From assembly GCF_000189635.1 (NCBI RefSeq), contig NW_002476575.1, forward strand, positions 186,001-250,000: DNA of 64,000 bases. Reading direction: 5' to 3'. The stretch is from Tetrahymena thermophila SB210 (taxonomy: Eukaryota; Ciliophora; Oligohymenophorea; Hymenostomatida; Tetrahymenidae). Each line of letters starts with the position of its first letter. The stretch's first letter is position 1. The notes beneath the pieces were generated by a model that was not told where the DNA came from, did no database searches, and was given only the letters and a program-made list of their open reading frames with translations. A program made the position numbers and the translations under genes. Positions 1 to 14,300 of this stretch are shown one piece after another.

Positions 1-3000
1 ATGATTAGTAACTAACCATATTTCCTAGTCTATTTTCCCAACTTAGTAATTATTATTATATTTTTTCCTATTTAAATTTATTTTAATAATTAAAATTTTA
101 TTCTATTTTATATAATTTTTTTTTCTTATATTTTACTAATAAATTTTATTTAATAGGAGAAGAGCTTAGTTTTTAATATCAGTAATTAATAATTCTAGCA
201 AGCAGTAAACGTGGAATAAAGCTAAAACTCAAAATTTGTAATTAAAAACGAAGAAATATTAATATTTGATTAAAATAAAACTCAAAAAATAATACCATAT
301 TTTTCTTTAGCTTTAAAAGTAACTTCTCTCTAAATTAATACTTTCAGTTTAATCAAAAACAAATTAGCTGGCATAACCTTTTCAAGGGATAGTTTATAAA
401 TTTTAGATTTAAATAGCAAGTCAATAGAAACAATAAGTAAGTTTATATATTTATTTCTTATTTATTTATTAAAACATATTAATTTAATTTTAAAAAGATG
501 CAGATAAATAAATATGGTTTTGGTTTTTCTATAATTAACAGTTCTACTTTATAATTAAAGAAACGGAATAAGGTTATTTGTACAATTAATAGTTTGTATT
601 AATAAAATAATTAGGAAATATTTTATACTAAAGTTTTGATGATAAATCAAATATTTTAGTATTCCAGACTGTAAGTTAAGATACTCTCAATTTTTACTTA
701 CTCAACAGCGATGTTTTACTTTCAGTTTAAATAGAAAAGTACCGTTATATGCCTTCATTTTAATTTTATAACTTTGAAGAATATAGCTTAGTCCTTATAA
801 CTATGTCAGCCAAAGAAGCATATTTTATTAATTATGAGCAGGGGATCATTTTTAAGTTTGAAAATGGAGGATAGAAAATTAAATTCAGTGATGGATTGTT
901 TATTCAAGATAAGTATATAGTGACATTTGAATACTAATTTATTTATAAATTTTAAATTTAGCAGGGAGATATTAAGCTGATTAAGCAATATTAACCTAGT
1001 ATAGATTTTTTGGAAATATATAACCAATATTCTAATTAGTTAACCTTGGCTTATAATTTTGAATCAAATCAATTAATATTAGTTAATTTGTAAAAATACA
1101 TTATGTCCTTTGATTTAGATACTTTTGTTAACGTTTGCTAATAGTAATATTAGCAAGTACTAGGTTTTGTTTATTTTCAAGAATAAAATGTAAATTTTTA
1201 ATAAAGTTGATTTATTTTAAAAGTTATTTTTTATTATATTTTATTTAGATAGTTATTTCTTTGAAGACCTCTTCTTTTACAATATTATACCTTAATTCTT
1301 GCATTGTAAAATCTCAAAATCTGATGGGCATAACATTTACTGCATAACCTCAACTCAATGTATAATACAATCTCAATATTTTTTTGATTAAGACTTCAGA
1401 CTTACTCGTCTTAGTATCAACAAATGGATTAGAGGTTTATTAATTTAGTACATTAAATTATTTAATAACAAATAACTATAAGTATGATAACAAATACACT
1501 CAAATTTAATCATTTATTTTAGAAGACTCAAACGAAATAATATTGACTACTACTGATAACTAAATATAGATTTATGATTTAGCTACAAGTTTATTCTATA
1601 ACCCGAAATTCTTAGATACATCTTTTGAGAATAATTTTGTTTACTTTAATGAGTTGAATATTGTTTCATATTTAAATTAAAACTCTGGGGTAATAGAAAT
1701 TAAAAATGTGAAATAATAAAATCTAATAAAATAAATAAAATTAAATACTCCTTATACTATTTAAAAATATAGCTTCTTCTTTCAGAAAGTATCTCAAAGT
1801 AAAATAATAGTATTTGTTTCATAGAATGAGTATCACATAGTAGATGTTTAAAACTATAGCTATGATATTTATAAAATATCCTTTAGGTGCTTAAAGGTTA
1901 AAAACTAAAACTTTAATATTTTTTGTTTGAATGAAATGTCTCAAATTTACAAGCTTAATTTGGCAAGTTTTAAATTCGATCTAATATTTAATTAAATCTC
2001 TGAGTAATCAATAACTGATATTGAAGTACTTTCAGATGACTTCTTAATGATATAGCAAAAAAATAGAACTTTCATTATCTTTTAAATATCCACAAAAAAA
2101 TAGTCTAAAGAGACTGACTTAATTTCATCTGCACTAAAAGTAAATTATTTTTGAAAAAAGAATTTTTTTAATAATCAATTTTAAATTTTATTTAGATATC
2201 AATGGTAAATAATTTGATTGGCATTTAGACAAGATAGAAAATATCTATTTATTTTATTGGTTCTGGAGATTCTTAATAACTGAATATACAATAGATTTAT
2301 GAGTAAAATAATAAAATGTACATTTAATCATTTACAATAATTAAAACAATTAATTCATATTAACTAATTTACTCTACTTAAGAAACTACTTTTATCTACG
2401 ATATATTTTAAAATTATTAAATTGGAACAATGAAAAATGCAGCTCAATCCAAGTAAAGAGTATTTACAGATGATAAATTTATCTATATTGTCGGAATATC
2501 TAATCTTATTTTATATGATCAAAATACATTGCAAACAATAAACTATTATTCAGTTAACTAATTTGTTTACTCAAGCATTTAAAACGTTATTCATGTTGAT
2601 GAAGATTATTTTATTTTAATATTAGAATAATAGCTTATTTTAGCAAAAATAAATTTAAAATGTAATAATTTAATTCAGACTTTTAGTAATTTAATCAATG
2701 CAGCAATTCTTTAGATAGAAAAAACATATAATTCATAAAAATAGCTTTCAGCTATTTATATATATGGGCACACAGATTCAAACTTATTTAAATTAGAAGT
2801 AAGTAAACTAGATAATAATTTAAACTCTAGAGAAGTCAGTTTAGAAGTCTTATACAAAGAGACCTAAATTCAAGCATAATAAATGGTATTTTAATTACAT
2901 AATATTTTATTTTTTTATATTATTACTTTTAAAATAAAGCATTTCTAAAAGCAAACAGAGGTTTAAAAATAAAATAAAGTTGTTGGATCTTATATTCTAT

Positions 3001-6000
3001 CTTTTGAAAAATAAGAATAATAATAAATTGGGGATATACCTATTTATTATAATTAAATCTTTACAAACTATACTTTGCTTTAAATATAATCTGCTACTAG
3101 TATAGTAGACAAAGTAGTAAGCCTTGTCATTAATGATAATAAATTTTCTTAATTGAAGTTTAAAAGAATTTTATTCTTTAATATTGAGCTTTATATTTAG
3201 CCAAGCTAAGAATAATTAATCCTAAATCCACTTTAAAAAGTTGAAAAAATAATATTTGATAAAGTCTACTTGAGATTTTTTGACGAATCTCAATCTTTAG
3301 TTATAAATGATTGTAAATAACTAATATGGTAAGAAGTAATAATATAAAATCAAACTTTAAGAAGAAAGTATATCCCTCTTTAGATTTAAAATATAGACTA
3401 AATAAAAATTGATTAACTATTCGTTGATAATATAAAAACATCTTCAGTAAATGATGGCATTTATTTTATTAACATTACAAGTATTGTAATAGATAGAATT
3501 ATTGTTAACAACTCAAGTTTTTCTTCAAACCTTTTAAAATTTTATAACTGCTCAAATATTTTAATCAATGAAATAATAATTAAAAACACTTTAATTACTA
3601 GAGGTAGCATGTTTTATTTTGAAAAAATTGATATACTAAATATCACTAAATTAAATGCATAACTTGACAAAACATTAAATAAACTTTATAAAGATTAAAT
3701 TTTCGATAGTTAGGAAAAACAAAATATAAATAGTGATGATCTCAAAATATACTTGCTTACATTAAAAGGGTGTTTTTCAAATTACCTTAGCAATTTTTAA
3801 GTAGATTCTTAAATAAATACTGGAATCATAAAGTCCCTTTATTCTTTACAAGACCTAAAAAATCCATCTTTTACATATTTAGTTGTTATGAAAAATATAA
3901 CTGTAACTAACTTTGTATTTAAGTAAGATTACTAACTTTTTGACTTAATTGGATATATTATTGTGTTTGATAATCTATAAATTATCAATTCTTAGTTTAT
4001 GATGGATTCTATTTCTATTCGTGCTTCACAAAAAGGAGTTATACAAAATTCATTTTTCAAAGGAATTAATTTGTTTAATGGTTCTATATTTTCTTTATAA
4101 GGTCCTGATTTACTATTTAGAAATACAACTTTCCAGAATATTTCTTCTTAATCAACTGCAGCCATATATTGCTTTTAGTCGAATACTTTACAAATATAAT
4201 AATCAAAATTTATTGATATAAAATGTGAGTCATAAAGTCTTTAATAAAAATGTATGGGTGGATCCCTTAATCTTTAATAAATTAATAATCTCTTTATTAA
4301 TGGGTATTTTGATAACTCAATTTCTGATAATTATGGAGGAGCAATCTATATCAATAAATAAAATGATTATTCTACATAAATCTAAAGTAGTATCTTTAAT
4401 AATTGTAAAGCTAAAAATGGTTCTGGAGGAGCTATTTATATTTAAGAATCTGAAAACATAAGTATTTATAATTCAACTTTCTCAAACAATAGTGCTCTGC
4501 AAGAAAGAGGAGGGGCTCTTGCACTATTCTATTCAAATTTAATTAGCATGAACAGCTCTACATTCATACATAATTAAGCTTAAATAGGAGGAGGAATATG
4601 GTATGGACCTTTCAACTAAACTTTAATGAAGGATTTAAATTTATTAACAAATAATAAATTTTAAGAAAATGAAGGTATAAATTACTATTTTAAACTATTT
4701 ATTTAATATATTTATTAATAAAAATAGGATTTTTTTATGGGTAAGATATTGGTTCTTAACCGTAATATATATAAAGAATAACTAAGAATTTTGAGTAAAT
4801 ACAAAATAACTAACTAGAAGATATTTAAAGTGGAAATTTGATGGACTAGGGAGTCTATTTTACATTTTTTGATGAATAAAACAAACCTTTTGATTTTATT
4901 AAATCTGAATAACACATTTAATCTCTTGAAGTTTAAAATGAGAGATTAAGCTATTTTATGAAAGTCTCTACTGATTAAAATCCTCATATTCTAATTAAAA
5001 TAGGATAAAATTTAGAAAAAATAAGTTAACTTGGCCTATTTAAACTTCAAATTTCTACATCATATTCTCATAGTAAAGAATAAAAAATTTAAATAAAATC
5101 TAATCCTCTAATGAATCAAAGAGAGCTGTTCTATAATTTAACTCTTAAATTTAGAGATTGCTAAAGAGGTGAAATATAATAATCTCATAATGGATTCATA
5201 GAGTAATTATTAATTATCTCATTATATAAATATTCAATTAATTTTAATTAATTTCTTTTGAGACTTGTAAATTTTTTTTAAAAAATTTTAAATTATTCTA
5301 ATAAAATAAAATTATCTTTAAACTTAATTTACACACATTTTTACAAGTTCGCTTTTATTTAATGTTCTAAATTTGTTGAACGTATGTAAAATGCCTATGC
5401 TGTGCATAAGTGCAAATAAAAAGAAATAATGTATTCTCTTGTTTCTGATCAGTGATCATAGAAGAGGCAAAGATTTTGAATATTTTATAAAAATTTGCTG
5501 TTCTAAATTTTTGTCTGTTTCAAAGACCTAAAATTGAAAACTTACAATATTTTATTATTAGGAAACATTTATAAATAAAACTATATATTCATCTTATTAA
5601 TAAAATTTAAAAATTATAAAGGTGTAATTAATGTTAAGAAGGCAAATATTCTTTAGTTGAACCAGGCTAAATTAATTAGAATGATTTGATATGCTAATCT
5701 TGCCCGTTTTAAGCTATAAAATGCTTTAAAGATGTAATCATACTAAAAGATGGATATTGGAGAGAAAATAATTTGACTGATTAAATATACCAATGTTAGT
5801 CTCACGGTTGTTCAGAAACACAAAACGGAGTTTAAGATAGATGCCTAGAGGGATATATTGGGCCTTTGTGCGACACTTGTGATACTTCTAAGTAAGTGTG
5901 GGGAGATTATTATGGTAAAAAGGATTCATACTGCTTCAAGTGCAAAGAAATAAAATATTAATACATATTTTTCTCAGTTATTTTGCTAGTATATTCAATT

Positions 6001-7584
6001 TATCTTGTGATATGTATAGGAGATTTGATAGAATAAAAGGTTTTTATAATAAAATTGCTACTATTTAAGTAAATAGATTTACTTATGACAAGTAAGTCTA
6101 GTTCTTAAGGTGAGACAGTGACTTTATGGTTTAAAATATTTATTCATTACATTTAAATTACCTCTCTAATTTTCTCATTCTAGATTAAGTAACCATATGA
6201 GCTAAGTGTCCCAGTTAAAGCATTTGGAGATCCTACTAGCTTGACAATAACAAGTATGGATTGTTTGATACATACATCATAAAATTATCCATTTTGGATT
6301 CATAGATTGGTTGTCTAAATTATCAATTTTGCAATTTAATATATTGTTGTTATGGCATTTTACTATTTCTTTTATCTTAGAGGAAGTTACCATGCAAATT
6401 TAACTAAAAAACTTTGGAATACAGGTCTCTAGACAACTTTTGTATTTTTTTATTTGTTTTATTGGCCTTCAATAGCTAAACTTATTCTTTCAGGATACTT
6501 TTGTAGATAGATAGGAGAAAAATATTATTTGATTCAAGATCTTAATTAATAATGCTTTACAAGTTCTCATATAATTCTAGTTCTTTCTTTTGTTACTCCT
6601 CTTTGCTTACTGTGGTGTTTATTAATACCATTTTACATAAATAAACAACTATAAAAGATTATATAATATGTAGATAAAATTAAAAATATTTAGTAGATAA
6701 TAGTTTATGGAATTTTTTACTAAGGCTATAGAATATAATGCTATAATTGGGAAATTATTAAAATCTTTTAAAAATTTATTTTAATGATAGTTATTAACTC
6801 TAACTTTAGTGATATAATTAAAATAGCACTTATAATTGTAGTTTTATTGCTTTATACTATATTTTTATCAGTTAAGAAGCCTCATAAAAATATCAAGCTT
6901 ATGAATTGTGAAAAAATTATGGTAGCTATCTTAAACTTTAATTTTTTATTCCTGTTACTAATCTTAAATGAAAGTGATCCTTCTTACGCTGTATTGGTTA
7001 CCGGATATATTCTTATTATAATTTGTAATGTCATAGCAATATCCAGTTTTGTCTTACTATTATCTAATTCATTAGTGATAAGATTAAATGATGAGAATTC
7101 TACTTCAACAAAAATTAAAAAATTACTTTATAGATTGTGGAAAGCATTTCCATAAGCTCTTAAATTTATAAAGTTTAGGAAAGTCAATCAATACAAAACT
7201 CATAAACACTGGAGACATATAAAAAATTTTGTTTACAAGCAAAATACAGGAGATTCTCTAAGCAAAAGTAATATTTTGATAGTTAATTACAAGAATAATA
7301 AAAAACCTATACTGTCATCTTTAAATAATCTTAAATCAGATAGAATGGACTAATTAGATTAAGATTAATAAAATTTCATTTTCTCATCTGAACAAATAGA
7401 TGAAAGGGTAAAGCATTTTGAATTAATAATTAAAATATTGATGTATTTATTTTTTAAACATTAGGTAGAAAACATGGCTACAAAAGGTAATGAAACTAGC
7501 TATAAAGGAGGTTTAGGAAGTTAAAAAGAAATTTAGCTTACTACTTTAAACTAAATTTTTAATAGAGATAAAATGTAAAAGTGA
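1..7584 (+). CDS. Giant beta-helix / EGF-like / multi-TM surface protein (5' end outside window)
   Basis: The product is probably a very large plasma-membrane or cell-surface protein of a ciliate-expanded family; its ligand and function are unknown. The frame is open at base 1 and matches the internal part of the complete paralogue at 8338-18715, so the start lies to the left. In order: beta-rich repeats; a parallel beta-helix-like region with the GSGGAIYI and GGALAL turns (about 4.4-4.6 kb); a Cys-rich segment with DGYWRE and GYIGPLCDTCD (about 5.65-5.95 kb); then several hydrophobic helices (about 5.96-7.1 kb) and a cytosolic tail ending LNQIFNRDKMQK at TGA 7582. Introns at 46-156, 437-497 and 7408-7464 fit GT...AG and occur at the same places in the paralogue. 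The last is 57 bp without an in-frame TGA, so retention would not break the frame. Strong for existence and family; function inferred only. Confidence 0.85.
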
Positions 7585-7831
7585 TTTGTATCTATTTATC
7601 TATCTATCTTTACATAAAATAAATTAAAATATTTTTTTGTTTTGTTTTTTATTAAATAAAATTTTTGTTTTTTATTATTACTGAACTTTAAAATAAATTG
7701 TTTTTATATTACTTTTAATGTTTCAAGTAAAATATTTTTTCGTTTAAAAAAAAAAATTAAATGTAATAACTTTTTTTTAAAAATTAATTTATTAATTTTT
7801 CTTTATAAAAATATATAATAGAAAATTACAA

Positions 7832-7851
7832 AACTGCCCCGTGGGGCAGTT
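7832..7851. repeat. GC-rich perfect palindrome
   Basis: AACTGCCCC and GGGGCAGTT are exact reverse complements separated by GT. This is a 9-bp stem with mostly G:C pairs in DNA that is otherwise almost pure A/T. There is no U-tract termination context or tRNA-like surrounding. It could be a protein-binding site, a transcript hairpin, or the end of a small mobile element. Confidence 0.8.
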
Positions 7852-7864
7852 GATACATTATATA

Positions 7865-7923
7865 TTATATATTTTTATTCAATTAGATTTAATTACTTTT
7901 TTGAATTTTCTTATTTCTACTTA
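7865..7923. repeat. Dispersed 59-bp repeat, copy A
   Basis: Matches 25455-25513 with one difference over 59 bases, on the same strand. Weaker similarity continues for about 40 bases to the right (AACAAT/AATTAATTAA...AAACAAAT...TGTAAT). It lies between the GC-rich palindrome and the foldback cluster. AT-rich simple sequence alone would not give this level of identity. Confidence 0.75.
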
Positions 7924-7972
7924 GCTTAGCTAAGGTAAACAATTAATTAATCAAAAACAAATGTCTGTAATT

Positions 7973-8106
7973 AAATGCCATTCACATTCACTAATATAGT
8001 CGTTTCCAAAAGACGAAATTTTTGAATGGCATTTTGCTATATTTAGAATATTCCAAATAATTTTAGTGGAATCTAAACACTAACTTTTTTGTTGGCATAT
8101 TGCTAT
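7973..8106. repeat. Foldback cluster (inverted and direct repeats)
   Basis: AAATGCCATTCA at 7973-7984 is the exact reverse complement of 8023-8034, with a 38-base loop that itself contains TCGT (8000) and ACGA (8013). A second small hairpin is ATTCCA 8050 / TGGAAT 8067. TGGCATTTTGCTAT (8027) recurs at 8093 with one change. Such nesting could be a structured RNA, a degenerate miniature element, or remains of duplications. No open frame spans it. Confidence 0.6.
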
Positions 8107-8337
8107 GATTAAAAATATATTTGCTTAAAAATAACAATTTTTATCTATTTATTTAACATTTCTTAAAGAATATTTAAGACTTTGGTTTTTATTACATTAA
8201 TCATTTTTGTATGAATTATTATTAGCAATGATTTCGTTTTTTTTGCAAATATTTTGGATTAAAAGTGAAAGAATATAATAAGTTTATTAACAAATAATAA
8301 AAAAAACAGTAAAAAAGAAATAACAAAAATAATTAAG

Positions 8338-11300
8338 ATGATATTTAAAAATTCGATTTTTGTAATACTTATTTATCTTGTTCAGTAAATTTAAAATCAA
8401 AGTTTAGGATTTAAAGACTGCTTAAGTTAGAGTTAATATTACAATGCTTAGCTTAATAAATGTGATTAATGCTCTAAAAATTGTCAATATTGCTTTGATG
8501 ATGTAAGATGCTTATTTTGCTAACCATAGTCTTATCTAGTAAATATTAAATATATTTTTAAAAATATATAACTTAATAAATCAAACATAGGAGGGAACTA
8601 GTTGTGTAAGCTAATGTCAAATTAATCAATTTGAAAGTCATTACTTAAGGGAATGCAAATAATGTAAAGTTAACAATTGCTTGATTTGTGAAGATGCTTT
8701 TACTTGCAAAAAGTGCAAAGAGGGATATATTCTTAATGATCAAGGTTCAATATGCTAAAATATTAAATGTAGAAATAATGATGATGTATATTATTAAGAA
8801 GACATAGATTCTTGTCAACTTTATTGCAATGAAGGGTATAATTAAAACTCTAGATAATGCATCCGTTTTATGAAAATAGGTCAAATTGATATTGAAATGT
8901 TTAGGATAGATAATAGAAAAGATCTGGACATTTAATAAATTAAAATTATTTAAATAGATGGCTTGTAATCTGTAAAGACTTTTATACATTAAAAATATCA
9001 TTAAATTATTTATTCTTTAACTAAACTAAATAGGTGATTGCATTAGACAATGAAAGAATAATTTACTATACATATCCTGACTTAATACCATATTTTGAAA
9101 TAAGTTATAATTCAACTGCTTATTTTATTTACTTAAGAAAAAGCTTCGTTTTTATTATATTTGAAGACCAAATTACTTTAGCTCGTATTAACTATTAAAC
9201 TAGAAGTATAGATTATTTTAAGCTGCAATATTGCGATGGTCCAATTGCACAATAAAATTTTATTATTTGCGGAAATGAAATATCATTCAATATAATAGAT
9301 TTAGATAAATCATAGATTTAAGTCTTCTAATTTTAATAAAAAAATAGATTATTAAATCTAAATTCAATTAATAAATATGAAAATCAATAAGGAGATGAAG
9401 ATATTTTTACTGATATATATGCGATGAATAAAAATCATTTAATAGAAAAGGAAGAAGAGAGGAAACAAATAAGAATTTTATAAAATTTTCCTTAAAATAT
9501 TGATAATTTTGGTTGTAATACCTATCTTCCAAGCCAGCTCGATTATTAGCCTAAATAGATAAATAATATCCTTAAGGTTGTTAACAATACTTTAAAATAA
9601 AAGTAAATTTAAAAATAAAATGTTAATTAAATAAATATAATTTTTATTTTGAAGGAAATCAATATTTTATTATTATTTGATATGCGATATTCATATCTCT
9701 ATTCTATTAACCAAAATAATATAAATGATTAAGATTTGCTTTTTAAATTTTAGAATGTAAGCAATATTATATGCGCATATTCATATAATAATAATATTTA
9801 ATTAGTACTATCTGACTAAAGTAATCAGTAAGTAGTATTCTTTTTAACTAGTAATTTAGTTTAAGGCAAGTACACATTTAATTAAAAAGAGGTAATTATT
9901 TATTTTCTATACAAAATAGTCAATCATACTAATTTTACTGATTCTTCTAATAAAACTCTAATTTTTAAATTTAGGCAACTCAAGTTTAATATAAAGAGAT
10001 AGGTAATATTGAAGATTGTAAATATTTATCTTAATCATAAAGATTAATATTGTAAGGATTAAATGGTAAAAATTATTTTATTTTTAAAAATATATTATAA
10101 TAATTTTTTTTAAGGTTATATGATGGTTAAGATGATTAAATAAAATTAAGTAATTAGAGAGGATTATTATTTAAATGAAAAATTCATAATTAGTAGCAAT
10201 TAATATGTCTTTACAATTAAAACAGACTAATTAAATCTTAGTATTTAAATTTATAAGCATGACACAGAAAAGTATGAAATTTTCAGATAGCATATTTTAT
10301 TAAGATCAATGTACAGTTTCAGCTTTCTACCCTCAAAGCTTACATTTCAGTATGATGATTTATAAAAAAATTATATAATTTCAAACAGAAATGAAATTTA
10401 ACTCTTTCATCTCTTTCCTAGCTAAGATTAACAAATTTAATTTTTTAGCAGATATGGAAGTGGTAGAATAAGAAATAATTTTGGCAAAATATTAAAAATA
10501 TATCCTTTGAAAATTGATGAAGGAATATGCATAATATATGAATACGGTTTTAATATAATATTTGATTAGAACAAAAAGCAATCCATATATAGATATGTAG
10601 ATTTCTAAATTAATATCTTTAATTTAATAGATAACTATTTAACTATAGGAAATAATTTTAAATAAACATGCTTGATATTTGATATATATTTGCAAGTGTT
10701 TCAATAATTCACTTCAGATTCCCCTTTTTAATATCTATTCTTAAAAAGCACAAGTTAATTTACTGTAATAGTAATTCATTTATAAGATAATTCTTTTAAT
10801 TTATATACATTGAATGGACTGTAAGGAATTAAAGGTTATCGTTTTAATTATAATTTATATATTGATTAAAATAATACAACTATATAAAGTCCTATACAAA
10901 GCTATAATGATTTGCTTTATATTAACTCAGAATAGAATACTGTATTGATTTATCAATTAGAGTAAGATAAACTAATATTAGTTGGTTCATTTTATTCTTC
11001 TTTGTTTTACTAGGTAGTAAACGAAACTAGTATTTTTACATACAATCGTTGTAAAGAAGATTCTGGTATTTATCTAACTATGTATGACATTAAAAAATAG
11101 ACTACTGAATATGTTTTTTTTTAAGTTAGTGAATCAAGTTATTTAAGAAATTAACTATATTACTTTTAAGACCTATAAAAATTATTATATGTGCCTAATA
11201 GAAGAAACTTATAAATATTTGATCTAACTCAATAGTCTTTTATAAGCGAAACACCATAAACTAATCTTGAAAATTCTATTTTAGTTGGCAATAAAATTAT

Positions 11301-14300
11301 CTATACATAAGGTTTTATTTGTTACATTTTTAATATAGAAACTTTAAAATAAGCTTAAATATCATTGCCTAGTTAACAATTAATTCTAAGTTACTTTGTA
11401 GTGAGCAATCAGGCCTATTTTCCTGTTTATTTTCCAAACTAAGTATTTTTTTTAATTATTATAAAATATCTTAAACTATCTTTGATTCTAAACAATAAAC
11501 ATTAGGGATTAAGCTTATTATTTAACGCAGATACTCAACAATTTTAACGCAGAATAAATTTCTCACAGAATTAAAATAATTTTGGATTAACATTTTTTAA
11601 TTTATAAGACGACTAAATTTTTTTATCAGACACATTCTACACTTTAAAGTTTATACCTAATGTTTTTTATACTTTAGAAAATTCAAGCTTTAAAGTAGAA
11701 TCTTTAAAATATTTTTCAGGTAGGCTAATCGGAATTTAAAAAGACAAGTAGAGTTTAGGTATTTTAGATTTAAGCACTTAAACTTTTGAGATCATAAGTA
11801 AATTTATAATTTGACTTATTTATTTTTAAAGATTTATAAAATAAAATATTAATCAAAATAGATTTAGGCAAAAACATAACTTTTTGGTTTATGTATAATT
11901 AGTAGTTTTACTTTATTCTTTAAGATTAATAGTCATATCTCTGTAATTGATAATTAAAAATAATGAAAAACTTGGGAGACATCTAATAAATACATTATGA
12001 TTCTAGAACAAATATTCTAGTTACTTTTGGGACTAATAACATTGATTTAGTTATTTATTTACTTAACAACAATTAAAATTTAAGTATAAAAATATAAGGC
12101 ATACTATATAATCCTAAGCTATAATTCCATTTATTTGAAGATCTAAGTTTAATACTTTTAGGTTTTCTAGGTCATAACATATATTTTGTAAATTATGAAT
12201 AGGCCACCTACTTCGAGTTCTTGAATGATTAGCAGAAAATTTTATTTAAAGATGGAATTTATATTTAAGATAACTTAATTTTGACATTTGAATATTAATC
12301 TATTTACAAATTTTAAGTTAAATAGAAAGAAGTTTAACTAATACAATAATTTTATCCTACAATAGATTTTTTGAATATTTATAATCAAAATAACGGACAA
12401 TTAACTTTCAATTTTAATTTTGAGATGAATTAATTAATTTTATTAAATCAATAAATATTTACTATGGCATTTGACTTAAATTCTTTTAAAATGGTATGCT
12501 ATCAGTAGTAACAACAATAAAAACTCGGTGTTAACTATTTTAAAAAATAAAATGTAATTTTATTTTACTTTCTTATTTAAAATTTATTTATTATATTTAT
12601 CAAATAAAAAATTAAGATAATTGTCTTTTTGGATGCATCTTCTTTTACAGTTTTACACTTAAATAGTTGCTAATTTTAATCATAAAGTCTTATGGGAATT
12701 AAATTTATCACTTAAGGATAAGAAGAAACTTATAATAATTAGAATATAATTTTAATAGATGATTCAGATTTGTTAATTTTTATTTCACTTGAAGGTTTAG
12801 AAGCTTATTAATTTTCTACGTTAAACTATTTACTCACTTACAATTATGTTAACATTGACAAGTAAAACTTAATCAAAGGATTTATTATTGAAGAATCAAA
12901 CGAAATAATTTTTACTAACATTCAGGACTCATTTGTGATTTATGATTTAAGCACATCATTGTTTTATAATCCAAATGATATAGATTTATCTACTGAAAAT
13001 AATTTCTTGTATTTCTAGGATTTGAATGCTGTTGCATAACTCAATTAGAATTCAGGGGTAGTAGAAATAAAAGAGTTTTAATCATACAATTTAAAATAGT
13101 AAATAAAAATATAAACTCCTTATACTATATCAAAATACAGTCTTTTTTTTAAAAAAATATCTAAAAATAATGCAATAGTATTTGTAAAAGAGAGTGAATA
13201 CCATATTATAGATATTTAAAGCTATTAGTATAATGTTTACAAACTTTTATATAGATGTTTATAGCTCAAGCATTATGGTATGAATGTTTATTGCTTAAAT
13301 GAAAAATCAGATATTTACAAACTTAATAATTCAAATTTTAATTTTGACTTAATTACTTAAAAGCCTTCAAGTTAAGCTATAATAGACATCCAAATAATAT
13401 CTGAAGATTATATTATAATCGAGTATAGTAACAAATATTTTAGTATTTTTTAGATATCTAGTTCATAAGTATCTAATTTTATTGATACAATTTCTCATCC
13501 TTTCAAAGTAATTTTATTTTAAATTGATTTAATTTTTTTAAAATTGTTAAATAAAAAAGATAACAATAGCTGACAATCTAATAGGGATTCAAATTTTTAA
13601 AAATATTACAATTTACGAGATTACTTCAAAGAAATCACAAAACTTATAAATTTAAAAGATTTTTGAGAAATAAATTACTGATACAATTTAATCATTTGTA
13701 ATAATTAAAGGTAAAATAGCATATCTATTAATTTACTCTACTAATTAGAATAGTTTTGTTATCGATATAAAATAAAATGCTTAGCTTGCAACCATTTAAA
13801 ATGCAGCTCAATATTACTAAAAAATAATAGAAGATAGCAAATATATCTATCTTATTGGAGTAGCTAATTTCATTCTTTATGATAAAAATACATTTCAAAG
13901 AATTAATTATTACAAAATTAATTAATTTATGTTCTCTAATGTTAATGAAATATTATATTTAGAATAGGATTATTTTATAATATTATTAAAAAAAGGAATT
14001 TAGCTTATCTAATTAAACTTACAAAGCAATAAACTAATTTAAACTTTTAACAATCTTAATAATCCTAAAATATTTAAGATAGATAAAATATATAAATAAG
14101 AATAGTTATTTGAAATAATAGTTTATGGAAATACAGATGCGAATTTATTTAAATTATATATAAATCTATTTGATAGCTTGATAGATTCTAAAGAGGTTAG
14201 CTTAGAAATAAGAGAGAAGCAAAATTCAATATTGTCAAATTAATACGTATTTGAATTATTTGGAATAAAAACATTTTTAATAATTTTTTTTTTATTAAAT

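Larger units (their letters stand above)
7585..8337. other. Intergenic spacer between tandem paralogues, with foldback DNA
   Basis: No convincing gene. It holds the 3' flank of the first giant gene, a GC-rich palindrome (7832-7851), a 59-bp sequence repeated at 25455 (7865-7923), and a cluster of inverted and direct repeats (7973-8106). The last 200 bases are plain AT-rich 5' flank of the next gene. Confidence 0.7.

Noticed and set aside
806..1027. Minus-strand and other short frames ended by TAA/TAG in the standard code
   Set aside because: They overlap long ciliate-code frames of real genes on the other strand or frame; TAA and TAG are Gln here.
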